Of a DNA stretch of 64,000 bases, positions 28,801 through 38,570 are shown piece after piece. The stretch is from Streblospio benedicti. Taxonomy: Eukaryota; Annelida; Polychaeta; Spionida; Spionidae. The position numbers were made by a program, and so were the translations under genes. The stretch's first letter is position 1. Every line of letters starts with the position of its first letter. Below the pieces are notes generated by a model. That model was given only the letters and a program-made list of their open reading frames with translations, ran no database searches and had not been told where the DNA came from. The stretch spans positions 26,731,913 to 26,795,912 of the forward strand of contig CM032660.1 in NCBI GenBank assembly GCA_019095985.1. The letters run 5' to 3'.

Positions 28801-31800
28801 TGCTTACCATGGCAGTAACCTGCAGACCAGGGCGCTTTGGTGAGTCTTGTCGAATGTGGTGGTGATGGGAGCTGTGAATGCGGTGACGTTGAACAAGTTC
28901 ATCTGCAGGAGGGTCAGTCCAATAGTGATCAGCTGTCTTCATTTTGGTATAGTCTAGTGCACAGGGACCAACTGAAATAAATGCACCAAATTCTATACCA
29001 AATGTACAACATACATTGATCAGTATCCGAACTGGCATGCGTAATATAATTGTCAATGTCTTTACAAGCAAGCAGAAATATACCTAACATTCCAGCGATT
29101 AGATTTATGAAAAATTGAGATAATGACATCTTAATGTTTATGAATGAAAACAGCAAACAACAATTTTGAACACTAACCCATTAATGATGCAAGTATTGGA
29201 CCATCACAAGGATCAGCTATTAGAGCGTCTTTTTCATAATATTTGCTGCAAAATAGAAATCAAAATTTTGTCAAATTCAATAGGCATGGTTGATAATCAT
29301 TTTTATTAAAATGATTTGATATCACATTTCAAACTTTACCTGTTGTGCTCAACGAAATGATCTATTATCTTCGCAAGCTGCTTTTCAAATAATGCTAATC
29401 TTATCCATAGAAATTTTGGGTTGTATGTTGGTTTCTTTGGAGTCTGGTTTCTGTTTCCATCAAGTGATTTCCTAAACAAAAACGCATGCAATATCATTCA
29501 TGAGAAACTGTCAATATCATATGAAATAATTTTTGAAGTGACAAGAAGAAAGACTTTTTTTTTTTAATTCTAACCTGGCATTTTCATTATTTTGTTCAAC
29601 TTCCTGTAAGACTTTCACTACGACAGCAGCAGGTTCAAAGCTTTTACTAGCTTTGTGTAAAAGAGCAGTTGTAGTACTATTTTTAAATAACCCTAACGCC
29701 CTCTTTCTCAAACCATGTTGAAGGCATGCTTCTACAGCTCCTAGTATTAAAAAACGACATGCTTTAATACAAAGCAATGCACAAAACTAAATTTTATATA
29801 TATATCAATTTATAATACGTGACAGAGATAAATAGCAAACAAATAAACGTACCACAAAGTGCAGTAATACATGAGCTTTCTTCATGGACAAACTTTTTTG
29901 TAACAGATTCTTCCATAAGAGATTTCACCTGATAATAATGGAAAACATAGGAGGTTTATAACTATGATTATAATATTCATTGGTAACAAATTTTATTTAC
30001 TAAATGAGCTAGCTAAAAAAAATACCTCTTTTTTCACTACTTTCAGAAGCCTCTCTCTTTGTTCTTCCTCTGAAAACCAAGGTGCATAATTTTAGTAAAT
30101 ATAAAACAAACTACAATGTATTTGAAAACATGGCATATATGATTCTCTACAAAATCAAACACAAAAAGTATGTGCTGAAAAACTAAAGGCTGCTTCCCAC
30201 TAGTTTTGCCGTATGGTCGACGCATAAATTCTAGGGATTTCCAGGCAAAAAAAATTATGTGTCGAGCATCTGCTGATAGATAACCCCTTTTGGCATTAAA
30301 TGATTTTTTTCTCCCAGCGCATAGTCAACTCACAGCCAGCGCAAGGCCTGTGCAAAACAGGCGTAAGAAAAGCAAACGGTGAAAGCAAGCATAACCCAAC
30401 GCACAACTGACGCATAAGAAAATAATCTGGGTGTGACGTGCGTCGTGGTTATGCTGACCTTGCGTTCACTGTCTGCTAACCGCTGAACATACGTCTCCAA
30501 TAAGTTGAACGTCTGCTGAACCCACGCCATCGTATGCTCAAGGTGCGCCAAGCTTACGCCAACGTTTTCATCTGCCGAGCATCTGCTCCCACTACGCGGC
30601 GCATGCTAGGCGCATGTTTGGCATAAGTTTGATGTATGTTTGGCACGATCAACGTAAAAAAATCAATGGATTATCGATCGGCGTATGCCATTTACGCTTT
30701 CGATGTTTTGAGCAGCCCAAAGTATTGGGAGTGTAAAAGAGAGGACCGATCGATAATCTTCCTAGAAATATTTTGCCGGCGTACGGGCAGCGAGCATGAC
30801 ACGAGCGTCACACGCAAGTACAGCGTAGAACGAACGTTAGGTCGACATAGGGTCGGCGTAGTCGGCAGATGCTTAGCGTAGGTGAAAAACTCTAGCTGTC
30901 CGACAGATTTTTATCAGCTGGACGTAAGTTCCCAGTGCGCTGGAAGCAGTGGGACGCGGCTTTAAAAGCCAATTTGGTGTCATATCATTGGTAAATCCAT
31001 TCCAATATAGGTAAATTTCCAATGTCCATGGTCTGAGAATAGTTAAAATACTAAATTTATAAATGTCATTGATTTATATTTGGAATCAATATCGTTATGT
31101 TGCTTGGACAAGCCATTGTCCTCCAGATGATATTTAAAGCTGTTAATGTATGGTGCCTTCACAATACATGTTTATAAAATAAATTGTGTGAAAATATTAC
31201 AACATAACTTGAGCTTTTTAGATGACAAAATTTTGAACCGTACAATAGACATGAGGATAAAAATCGACTTGAATATTTAATGAATGCAATTTTTTATTTT
31301 TGTATAAAGTTTGTTCACAAGAAAAGATTCATTATGTGTACAAATAATTTTGTTTGTTTTTTCTTAACATTATGATTGATATAATAATAAAATAAGCTAT
31401 ACAATGTATAATCTAAGACGCTATATCTGTACAGCATAAAACTGAGCGCAAAATAAGGACAACCTCATGGTAAGTTAGGACAACCAAAATTGGATGCTGG
31501 TTGTCCTGTGGGCAACCTCTCGCCAGAGTTAACGTAGAGCCCTGGTCCAGATGATATTTAAAGCTGTTCATGTATGGTGCCTTCACAATACATGTATATC
31601 AGATGGCAAACTATTCTAATCGTTTCTGACTCACATCACCCTGGTATGGACAAGAAATACTAACTACTCATCTTTGACGAATGGCCTTTTTGAAACTACA
31701 TGTATGTACCAGGTATATAGCGTTCTTTAGATCCTGTGATACACAATGGCATAGACTATTTAGAGGAACTATACAAGGAAGTAAACCTGTATGGATCCAG

Positions 31801-34233
31801 ATGAGTAAAACTTTGTCTGACAAGGACTAGAATCTTTGCCGTGCAGTGTTAAAACTGCACAGCATAAAGAGTAGAGTATACAGAGTATAAACTGCACCTA
31901 TGTACTATGTATCAATGCTGTGATGATATGTGAATGTCACCCAAGGAACCAGAGCCAAACAATAAAGATCTCCTAGCAATGATCTACATGTTTTCTCTAT
32001 AACAGTATGGGTCTGTTTATCTGGACGCCTTAAGACATTGATAATTTATCCAGATGTTCGGGTGTTAGATAGCAAAATACTCACTCCAACAGTATTTTGA
32101 TGGTACAATGATATGGCCGAAAATACGAGTGTCGTAGGTTACGTTTTTACATATTTGAGCATGACAACTGACAAGTAATGCTACCTTTAATTTCAAAATG
32201 ATGTCTATGGCATATTTAAACATATCGCTGCATTAATTTACAAATGTTGAGGCCTAACAATGATATTTTTAAAGTTTAAACAATTCTAGCACTGCCGATT
32301 TAGTTTAGATTCAGACTAGTATTATCGAATGTCTGGATCAGCACAGCTAAAGTAACTTAAATTATGATTAGAAAGTTGGTAGATCATCGTCATCGTCGTC
32401 ATCGGCATCACGCTTAAAAGTCCATATTTACCCTTAGAGGGTGTTGGACTGGCTTATGGCTGTCTGCAATTAAGTCCGCCTTTAAGTCTTCTTAAATTGT
32501 ATCCTGCCAAGATTTTCTGGGTCTCCTTTTCATTTTGTTGCCAGCAATCACAATCTCGTCACACCTGTTGATTCAAAGACTATTTCTGTCCACATGACCA
32601 GCCGAGCGCAGCCTGTTTTGCCTTGCTACCAAATACAGATCAGGAATACCCAGTCTTTCATAAAGTGAGGCCGAGCTAACGTTGTCACTGACTTTGACAC
32701 CGCAGATCCAGCTGAACATCGCTTTATTAATATTTAACAAACGTGATTGGTCATCTTCACAAAGGGCCCAAAATTCACTTCCGTATAACATGACACTACT
32801 TGTAGACAGTATAAATCCTTCAACTGGTGAGTATTGAGACACTCCTGTTGGAAAAGTAATTGAAAACGTTTTCCCCCACAATGGAAAAGACGGGCATGTT
32901 TGAGCATATTTATATAAATGGGACCTTGAAAGGAGGTCTGGATAATCCACACCTTCGTAAGCTACATAATCAGACCTTTACTGTATTACAACTTTTCACT
33001 TCCACTGTCAGTTATAATGGGGATACTAGCTGAAGACCGTACGCCGCCTGGTGGCGAAAATCGTACTGGTTATTCCAAGCAATAATTACGCGTACTTTCC
33101 ATTTACATCAATGCTAAAGTGTTGCAACAAATGTGTCACATTTCTCTTGAATTGGACCACAAAAAATAAATCTGAATCGAGGGATCTGTTACACCTTAAA
33201 TGTACTCAAGCATATGTACACATGGGTAAATTCAACTGTATCAAGTGAAAGTTATTCAAAGATTAAAATCAGAAATATTGTTGGTAAGTATATTAATTTG
33301 GCACCACTCACTGAAAATGGTGCCATTTTAGGCTGGTACGTCATTTCTACATTCAAAATCCAGCTTCGTACGTTAAAATTCAGTATACATTGTAGTACAA
33401 TGAAATGTACTGGCTGGTCACGCAGCAAACAGATGTTCATGGAGAGCTAGTAAAAAATGTATGGTTTGTGTCTTTTCAGTTGGATATATGATGGGAATTC
33501 CAATGTTGGATCACAGAGAAGGTGCATGACAACAGTCGTGTGAAAGGCGATCTCCTTATATCGTGTCTTTCTTTGAAAACGAACAAAATTATCTTTTGCA
33601 GATCCCGGGAACAAACAACTCTTGTTAAACGTTTTCAAACTTCTGACCCCCCACAAAAAAACATTCAAATTCAAACATCTGACACACCCCCCAGGTTTTT
33701 TCCTACCGCCCCACAGCTTCAATAATGACTCAGCCCTAAAATTAGTTACTGCTACTCAGTTGCATCACAGCATTATCTTCATGATCACATTTGGAAGAAT
33801 TACCAACAAATAAGTTTCCATGTGTCTGCCCATATCTTTTGAAACATCAAAATCTTCATATCTTTAATTTATTTTTTTTAACTTTTTTACGAAAACCATT
33901 TGGTTTACGTTTAGCACCTTCACGCGTTTCGATGGTTCTATAACAGGCCTCTCAAGGGCTTGTATTTGAATTGTTCTAGCTCTTCTGTAGCACAGTTTTA
34001 ATGAACAGATTTTTAGAATTAACAAAACAGATCACATTGCTTATATTACTAGTACAGCATGTTTGGGCGGCCACTGAGCATAACCTTTAATTTCTATGAA
34101 TTATTTCTAAGATTGGTTACTAAGAATCCATTCTGTAGCAGGTAAGCACACATATACGAGCACTACTATTGCTATGGCAATTCACATGCTCAATTAATTT
34201 CAATATAAGCAATATACCTGTTAGAGTAGCCAT
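2731..34233 (-). CDS. SGSM2: SGSM1/2-type small G protein signalling modulator (RUN + RAB/RAP-binding + TBC RabGAP)
   Basis: Spliced gene, 28 coding exons, about 1150 residues, close to vertebrate SGSM1/2. Exons in transcript order: 34233-34218, 30069-30026, 29928-29853, 29740-29575, 29471-29340, 29245-29178, 28971-28808, 22832-22695, 21556-21387, 15597-15526 or 15530, 15139-14955, 14550-14362, 14234-13994, 12694-12630, 11384-11236, 10536-10468, 10306-10115, 9668-9516, 7198-7051, 6795-6664, 6495-6376, 5942-5877, 4801-4666, 4324-4242, 3839-3730, 3529-3434, 3293-3126, 2819-2731 (stop). Almost all have GT-AG ends and compatible phases. Signature stretches recognised from the family: [69 protein letters not shown]. 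Family knowledge: SGSM proteins bind RAP and RAB GTPases and act as RabGAPs on endomembranes. The N-terminal wording ([24 protein letters not shown]) looks nearer SGSM2 than SGSM1; this is from memory, and invertebrates may have one SGSM1/2 gene. Confidence 0.93.
4931..5130. repeat. Small insertion between 11-bp direct repeats in an SGSM2 intron
   Basis: gtaactagtca occurs at 4931-4941 and 5120-5130. Just inside on the left is aggggtgtagc, opposed by gctacacccgg at about 5056-5066. This may be a short element with a target duplication, but the inverted pair does not reach the right repeat. Confidence 0.35.
5877..14234 (-). CDS. SGSM2: SGSM2 exons 13-22: central linker and first part of TBC domain
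   Basis: Exon 13 (14234-13994) is a low-complexity Pro/Ala/Ser/Gln linker. Exons 14-15 give [20 protein letters not shown], a family hallmark. Exons 16-17 (10536-10115) begin the TBC domain: [16 protein letters not shown] and [13 protein letters not shown]. Exons 18-22 (9668-5877) are a poorly conserved Ser/Asp/Glu-rich insert that splits the TBC domain, as in vertebrate SGSM1/2. For exon 22 I chose the acceptor at 5943 (CTCTGCCCACAG) because it fits the phase of the donor at 6375; an acceptor further upstream does not. The insert has many acidic and SP/TP sites, so phosphorylation is possible, but this is inference only. Confidence 0.85.
7199..9515. other. SGSM2 intron, nothing recognised
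   Basis: 2.3 kb of AT-rich sequence between two coding exons. No repeat structure or further exon could be supported. Confidence 0.6.
11511..12363. mobile_element. piggyBac-like non-autonomous DNA transposon
   Basis: TTAA at both ends (11511-11514 and 12360-12363), with inverted ends CCCTTTGGGGGCC and CCCTTTCGGTGCC (11 of 13 identical). TTAA duplication and CCCTTT ends are piggyBac-type hallmarks. Near the right end agatcgttgtttggca and agatcgttttttggca form a subterminal repeat. No transposase. SGSM2 intron. Confidence 0.7.
13518..13544 (+). repeat. Poly-C tract with A interruptions
   Basis: Runs of C broken by single A. Together with the poly-G at 894-910 and 59587-59599, these are the long G/C homopolymers of the window. 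Confidence 0.85.
14362..22832 (-). CDS. SGSM2: SGSM2 exons 8-12: PH-like RAB/RAP-binding region
   Basis: Five exons encode the conserved block between RUN and [112 protein letters not shown] and [17 protein letters not shown]. In SGSM1/2 this region binds RAP and RAB proteins. The insert after [10 protein letters not shown] is a Cys/Gly/Ser-rich loop ([17 protein letters not shown]) where vertebrates have a short acidic linker. The donor after LHCHQQ is uncertain. The strong GTAAGT at 15529 leaves the next exon out of phase by one base; a GTGACG donor four bases further on (exon to 15526) restores phase. All other junctions here agree. Confidence 0.9.
15670..15695 (+). repeat. AT microsatellite
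   Basis: An (AT)n run of about 26 bases just upstream (in the gene sense) of the exon at 15597. Confidence 0.9.
16262..16781. mobile_element. Pogo/Tigger-like non-autonomous DNA transposon
   Basis: Inverted ends CAGTACAACCTCTTTTATCC and CTCTACAACCTCTTATAACC, close to the CAGTNNAACCTCTTNTAWCC form of pogo/Tigger elements, with TA flanking on the left. About 520 bases, no transposase. SGSM2 intron between the exons at 15597 and 21387. Confidence 0.65.
16782..21386. other. SGSM2 intron sequence, mostly featureless
   Basis: Between the pogo-like element and the exon at 21387 I see only the hairpin at 20939-21012. No exon fits the flanking phases. Confidence 0.6.
20939..21012 (-). ncRNA. miRNA-like hairpin in an SGSM2 intron
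   Basis: Arms 20939-20970 and 20981-21012 pair over about 31 of 32 positions with a loop of about 10 bases. As minus-strand RNA (the SGSM2 sense) the two differences within the outer 22 pairs become G-U wobbles; on the plus strand they would be mismatches. Length and shape fit a pre-miRNA, but a tiny foldback transposon is equally possible. I do not recognise a known miRNA. Confidence 0.35.
23045..23100 (+). repeat. GT/GA compound microsatellite
   Basis: A (gt)n run followed by (ga)n and gtgagtgcgcatgcgcgt in SGSM2 intron 7. Confidence 0.9.
24625..24762. mobile_element. Short foldback element with a tRNA-like core
   Basis: Arms 24625-24651 and 24736-24762 are 27 bases and 25 of 27 positions complementary. 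The 84-base centre, read on the minus strand, contains gtgggttcgacttccacc, an almost perfect tRNA T-arm / box B, preceded by an anticodon-arm-like stretch. No box A is evident. It may be a tRNA-derived SINE captured in a foldback element. Confidence 0.6.
25691..26169. mobile_element. Inverted pair of Penelope-like element 3' ends
   Basis: Two arms of about 200 bases (25691-25905 and about 25970-26169) are nearly perfect reverse complements around a short CT/CA-rich centre. Read outward, each arm encodes [19 protein letters not shown] then YDPLL; the left arm also has IKEAVHI before it. This is the C-terminal signature I associate with Penelope-type retroelements, followed by an AT-rich tail with aataaagaaat. 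Head-to-head partial copies are a known Penelope insertion pattern. High arm identity suggests recent origin. It lies in SGSM2 intron 7. Confidence 0.6.
28808..34233 (-). CDS. SGSM2: SGSM2 exons 1-7: start and RUN domain
   Basis: The start exon ends in a phase-1 donor (34218) and splices to 30069, giving [14 protein letters not shown] followed by KVVKKEV. This matches the opening of vertebrate SGSM proteins. The ATG has A at -3 and G at +4. The next exons read [28 protein letters not shown], and [17 protein letters not shown], covering the RUN domain (about residues 30-190 in the family), which contacts small GTPases. Exon 7 has a run of histidines and a basic RQDSPKRP stretch at the end of the domain. 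Exons 2-7 lie within 1.3 kb, while intron 1 (34217-30070) and intron 7 (28807-22833) are long and full of repeats. The intron after 29178 uses a GTTAGT donor and the one after 29575 a GTTAGA donor; both keep phase. Confidence 0.9.
30186..30966. mobile_element. GC-rich non-autonomous DNA transposon, family unknown
   Basis: A GC-richer block in AT-rich intron 1 of SGSM2, bounded by imperfect inverted ends (aaaggctgcttcccactag on the left; aaagccgcgtcccactgc read from the right). Inside, words such as gcgcatgtttggcataag and cgacgcataa recur. The open frames in it do not look like genes. Confidence 0.5.
31122..31600 (+). repeat. 54-base direct repeat in SGSM2 intron 1
   Basis: ccagatgatatttaaagctg and, a few bases later, gtatggtgccttcacaatac occur at 31122-31175 and again at 31547-31600 with few differences. 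Confidence 0.75.
32360..32950 (-). pseudogene. LINE reverse transcriptase C-terminal fragment
   Basis: Minus strand: [52 protein letters not shown] and [10 protein letters not shown], followed in a broken frame by [13 protein letters not shown]. These are the usual end of LINE polymerases of the same kind as the 35622 fragment. It lies in SGSM2 intron 1 territory (or upstream exon space) and has at least one frame break. Confidence 0.7.
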
Positions 34234-34741
34234 GATCTCCGATTTAGTCAGCTGAACTAAAATAGATTAACAGCTGTCAAAATCATCAGACACACACAAG
34301 CGCTTATATTTCAAAATTTAATCCACTCCACGATAGCTGATTGAGAAAAAACATTTTGAATTTTGTTAATCTTTATATCTTTAAGTCAAATTTCACAATC
34401 CATAAGGTGGACAAACACACATTTTCATGTTATTTTCATTTGAAACATATTTTTTCCATAAATTTTGTTAATGAGCAGGAAGTGTGCATGAAGGTGAAGG
34501 TCTTTAGAAAGTTGTATAATCGTATCAATGTGTACTTGAAAGTTTGTCGGACCGAATAAATGTATTAATTCAATTGGAGTTTGAGAACCAGGACAAAATT
34601 AGTCACACATGTTCAGTGTGTGTGTGGGGGGGTATAAGGGTTGCCAATCTCTCATATTTCCATTTTTTTGCCACATTCTCCCATCTCCCAAAACTTTTCT
34701 TGCCTCTCTCCCATCTCCCATTTATTTCAGCCATGTCCCGG

Positions 34742-34816
34742 GTAGTAGCAGCAGCAGCAGCAGGAGCAGCAGCAGGAGCAGCAGCAGGAGCAGCAGCAGG
34801 AGCAGCAGCAGTAGTA
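34742..34816 (+). repeat. GCA/GCAGGA microsatellite
   Basis: Repeats of gcagcagcagga. They create Ala-rich and Ser-rich open frames of 126 and 100 codons that are not real genes. Confidence 0.9.
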
Positions 34817-35249
34817 AATTTAGAAACTTATGTTCCAATGATAGCACAACAAAGCGTACATATATATGTATTGTTTATTTCCAATGTGGTCCTGTTTGTT
34901 TGGCAGGTTAGGTTGATACAGTGAGAAATGCATTTTTGCAAATTGGAGTCCCCATGAACTGATTCTAATTTCAGCCCAGGATGATAGAAATTCTAGAGCA
35001 GCAGTAGCAGTAGACTTCTAGGAAGATAGATCTGAAGATCTCAACTCAGAGCTACTAATCCCCTAGAAATCTATGTTCCAATGATTTTCCTAGCACAATT
35101 GGCAAAGGCTCTCTCTATATAATAGTGATGAACTATTGTTTATGAGTTTGAAAATGTTTCATGGTTCCTCAATTTTTTTGGCTTCTCAATATTAAATAAA
35201 ACTTATTGGTTTTAAATAAATAAAGATTAAAAATACAGATCGAATAACC

Positions 35250-35612
35250 ATCTGAGCCAAGGTTGTGTGGAGGGATTACACTTGCTATTGTTTTCAAGCT
35301 AGGGGAGTTCTTTTGCGTGGAGAGGGATGGCTCTCCTCTACACGGGACACGTTTTTTATATAACGTTATATAACGTTATATAATGAGGCTTCTGAAACTC
35401 ATGCTTGGTGTCATCACCGTCTTGTATGATATACTCGACAATAGTGACACACTGTGCAGAGATAGGCAGTACAGTGGCAGACACACAACGTTACTCTCTG
35501 GCACCATGAAGTCTGTGATCACGAGGTCGTGGCGCGAACTTATGATGCAGGCAAATCCTGTATTTTGGTCGTGCGCTCTAACCACTGTACTAACAAGGAC
35601 CACTTTCATCCA
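35250..35612 (-). mobile_element. tRNA-derived SINE, copy 1
   Basis: The minus strand begins ggtccttgttagtacagtgg then ttagagcgcacgac (box A-like) and later aagttcgcgcca (box B-like), a tRNA-like head. The body then matches 63341-63715 at many words (tctacacgggacacg, gacacaca, gagggat). It contains a local triplication of ataacgttat. It lies directly against the LINE fragment at 35622. Confidence 0.65.
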
Positions 35613-35621
35613 TCCTACGGT

Positions 35622-36291
35622 CAACATTGATGTGATGCAGTTCGGATTTGTCCTGGATCAAAGCACGACTGATGCCATCTTCACAGTGTGCCAAGTACAA
35701 GAAAAGTACATTGCTCCCAACAAACCACTCTATCTTGCCTTTGTCGATCTGGAGAAAGCTTTTGTTCTTGTACCAAGAAAATTCATGTGGTGGGCACTGC
35801 TGACTGTAGTGGTGAAGGAATGGGCAGTTTGCGTAATTCAAGCCATGTATTCCAATGTCAGAAGTTGAGTGCAGGTTAACGGACAGTACAGTGAAGAGTT
35901 AGGAGTAGGGGTTGGTGTGCATCAGCATCTATCCTTAGCCCTCTGCAATTTATCATCATGCTCGTAATGTGAGTTCAGTTCTGGTGTGCCTTGGGAGCTA
36001 CTATACATGGATGACTTGGTGGTCATAGCCGACTCACTTGATGAGTGTATTACTAAGCTGAAAGCCTGAAGGACAACATGGAGCAAAAAGGTCTGAGTCA
36101 ACATGACAACATTAACACCATCGCCTGCTCACAGTGCAAGCTTTGGGTGCACAGACTACGCATGTCCAAGATGTCAGGGTAAAAGCTTGTCCCATTGATG
36201 GTAGACCAGTTATCTAGGTTGAAGTGGATGGGTCCATGCTTGATGCAGAGCCCAGTTTATGTTATCTCGGAGATACATTATGCTTAGGAAG
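35622..36291 (+). pseudogene. LINE (non-LTR retrotransposon) reverse transcriptase fragment
   Basis: The frame from 35622 reads VMQFGFVLDQSTTDAIF, YLAFVDLEKAF (RT motif A, with the catalytic Asp) and WALLTVVVKEWAVCVIQAM. Past a stop at 35866, later pieces in shifted frames give GVGVGVHQ (motif B region), LLYMDDLVVIADSLDEC (motif C; YMDD where most LINEs have YADD), CSQCKLWVH (part of a zinc-binding C-terminal motif) and VDGSMLDAEPSLCYLGDTL. Several frame changes and stops show it is dead. The right end runs into the assembly gap. The left end abuts a SINE. Confidence 0.75.
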
Positions 36292-36391
36292 NNNNNNNNN
36301 NNNNNNNNNNNNNNNNNNNNNNNNNNNNNNNNNNNNNNNNNNNNNNNNNNNNNNNNNNNNNNNNNNNNNNNNNNNNNNNNNNNNNNNNNNN
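36292..36391. other. Assembly gap of 100 N
   Basis: Exactly 100 Ns, a usual placeholder for a gap of unknown size. It cuts the LINE fragment on its left. Confidence 0.98.
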
Positions 36392-36779
36392 CAGAATGCT
36401 CTATTGTTAGTTTGTAATCTAGGCGAGAACCAACAAAAGAATGTGTGTAAATGACAGAATTCATTCAACCCAACATGAAAATAACCCAGAAATGTGGTGT
36501 GTACAAATGTAACCCAGAAACACAGCTATGCTGACAGCTATCCTCCATGTGGTTGGGTGTTCAACACAAAAGTAGATCAGATACTGTCATACTCATAGCT
36601 AGGCTTTGACATACAAGGCCATCTTATGGCATTTTGAAGCAGTGTCATCGCGATTAATAATAGATAACGTTATGTAACTTCTTATAAGCAATCATCATGC
36701 ACGGGTTATTCTACCATTACTTTTATATTCTAGAAGAATAAAAGGAAATTTCACCTGAAAACATTTATCTTCAACTTAC

Positions 36780-36789
36780 CAGCGTCCAT
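36780..36789 (-). CDS. SGSM2: Candidate alternative first coding exon of SGSM2
   Basis: On the minus strand ATG GAC GCT G is followed by a strong GTAAGTT donor (36779-36773). The phase (1) is the same as that of the 34218 donor, so splicing to 30069 would give [12 protein letters not shown] in place of [14 protein letters not shown]. The start context is good (G at -3 and G at +4), and the donor is stronger than the GTATAT donor of the 34233 exon. Both starts may be used from separate promoters; the choice is unresolved from sequence alone. Confidence 0.5.
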
Positions 36790-37056
36790 TTCCTTTTTTC
36801 ACCTACACATGCACTTGCACCAACGCTAGCACCCGGCACCACTTACATTTACAACAACGCAGAAACAGCCTCACGCAAACACGTTTTTTCCGCGCTACAA
36901 ATCATTACTGCCGTGATCCAGCAGCATGTTTCCGTTATGAACACCAAATCTTTCTGGGAGGCATTATTCACACGATTTTCAACGAAAGTTTGCAATAAAT
37001 TACCATATTTTTCTTAAACTAGTGAATTCCCGTAATAAAACCATGTCCCATACGTA
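36790..37056. promoter_or_regulatory. Possible bidirectional promoter between SGSM2 and MRPL50
   Basis: These 267 bases separate the candidate SGSM2 start exon (minus) from the candidate MRPL50 start exon (plus). They are less AT-rich near 36800-36920 than the surroundings. I see no clear TATA box or named factor site. The call rests only on the head-to-head position of two candidate first exons. Confidence 0.3.
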
Positions 37057-37197
37057 ATGATTTTTCAGAGGTCAAAAACCGTAAAAATACGGGGAAAAAA
37101 CGGATGTTCACATCTCTGCAATTACTTCAATGCCATATTGAGAACCTCTCTGTTCAGGACATCTGCCTTTCATGGACGATTTTCAATTTTTACAAAG
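37057..37197 (+). CDS. MRPL50: Candidate first exon of MRPL50 (mitochondrial presequence)
   Basis: A 47-codon open stretch starts at ATG 37057 and can stop at a phase-0 donor (AAG then GTCTCC), matching the phase-0 acceptor of the exon at 38968. Its second half, ILRTSLFRTSAFHGRFSIF, is rich in Arg, Ser and Phe and has no acidic residue, as expected of a matrix-targeting presequence. The donor is weak (GTCTCC), so the real first exon could be elsewhere between 34300 and 38960, or partly in the 100-base gap. Confidence 0.35.
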
Positions 37198-37599
37198 GTC
37201 TCCACATGGGATAGGTTCTACTGTATTTGCTTGTACTACTTAATGGCTTAAATAATCCCCTTAAACTATTCCACTTGCATGATACAGAAAACCCACAACT
37301 ATAGGAAATTTACTGAAAAGGCGTACTTACTCCAAAATCTAGATATATAAGAGACAGACAAAGATTATAAATGACACTACTCTTATAAAATAAAAAATAA
37401 AAACTGCAATTTCTACAAAATGTAATGTTAAAAGTAACACTAAACACCTTTCAATAGGGAAATGACTGTATTCCAAGAGTGCAGTGAGGCATTACTAAAA
37501 TCTAATGGGAGACTACCAACATTTCAATGAATCACACATTGATTTGTCTGATGATCTGTGGGGTTTGATAATTATCATCCTCCAATTTTTAAAGCCGAA

Positions 37600-38425
37600 C
37601 ATCCCAATACTAAACAAAGTTAAAGATATGTGCTTGTTCCTTCACCGCCAATTAACTTATCATGATGCATATAAATTTTGCCCAATTTATTTATCAATGA
37701 AAATGATCAGCCGATGTTTTCTGAGCTGGGGCCTACCAAAAGTAGTCCGCCTCTACAACATGAATATTCACACACATATAATGAACTACAATGCTGTGAA
37801 AAATAAAATTTTGTAATATCTGTCAGATAAAACTAGAATCATATTAAAATATTATTAGATTTAACGAATATGTACCAAAACATGTTTTCAATGATAGTAT
37901 TTCAATCTAAATTGGCTTTTAGTGTAAAAGTGTTTGTTGCAACTCCTTTGTTACTTTTTATGATCCAAAACGGGAAAAATTGTTGATCATGTTATAATAT
38001 CAGTCACTGAAAATCATTGAAGAAAACAAAAAAAAGTGACAGAAATGAAGAAAATTTTACTATGCACTCCCAGCCAATATTGCTGCATAAAGTTCTCAAG
38101 CTCGGCTTTTCAGGAGTCTCACTCCTTTGATTTTATTGCTCTTTACATGCTAAACAAAGTTAAAGATATGTGCTTGTTCCTTGAATTAACTTATCATGAT
38201 GCATATAATTTTGTTATATTCTTTGATCAATGTGATGTGATGTTTTCTGGAGCCAAAAGCCTATCAAAAGTAGTCCTGTATCTCCTTCATGAATATTCAC
38301 ACACATAATGAACTACTAATGAGCTGTGAAAAGGCCATTTTGTAATATCTGTCATAAAAGCTAGAATCATATTTGAAAATGCTATTTTTGTGTATGTACC
38401 TAAACATGTCATTATTTCACAAAAA
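37600..38425 (+). repeat. Diverged direct repeat, two copies
   Basis: About 37600-37870 and 38145-38420 share ctaaacaaagttaaagatat, aattaacttatcatgatgca and catgaatattcacacacat in the same order. They are about 545 bases apart and lie in the presumed first MRPL50 intron. The open frames over them (103 and 90 codons) are probably not genes. Confidence 0.7.
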
Positions 38426-38570
38426 ATGTCTTTTAAAAACATTTAAAAAAAATCACTTCTGAAAAAAATTGGGAAAAATTCTTAAATCATGTTATACCAA
38501 TCAATGTTTATGAAAATCATCTATATCAACTAAAAATTAGAAAAGTAAAAAAATGTTCTAAGCTTCCCCC

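Larger units (their letters stand above)
22833..28807. other. SGSM2 intron 7
   Basis: 6 kb holding the GT microsatellite, the tRNA-like foldback (24625-24762) and the Penelope-like pair (25691-26169). The rest (23160-24620, 26170-28800) shows no coding signal. Confidence 0.6.
30967..34217. other. SGSM2 intron 1, distal part
   Basis: Contains the direct repeat (31122-31600) and a LINE fragment (32360-32950). Between 33000 and 34217 the short open frames are not supported as genes. Confidence 0.55.

Noticed and set aside
34544-34924. 126- and 100-codon open frames with Ala- or Ser-rich runs
   Set aside because: Produced by the GCA/GCAGGA microsatellite; no domain, no splice logic, no flanking homology.
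35383-35620. Start of the 161-codon plus-strand frame as a gene N-terminus
   Set aside because: This part is antisense SINE sequence; only the region after about 35622 is LINE polymerase.
37505-38308. Two open frames (103 and 90 codons) sharing words, considered as duplicated genes
   Set aside because: The similarity extends through non-coding parts, frames are interrupted in different places, and no domain is visible; treated as a direct repeat.
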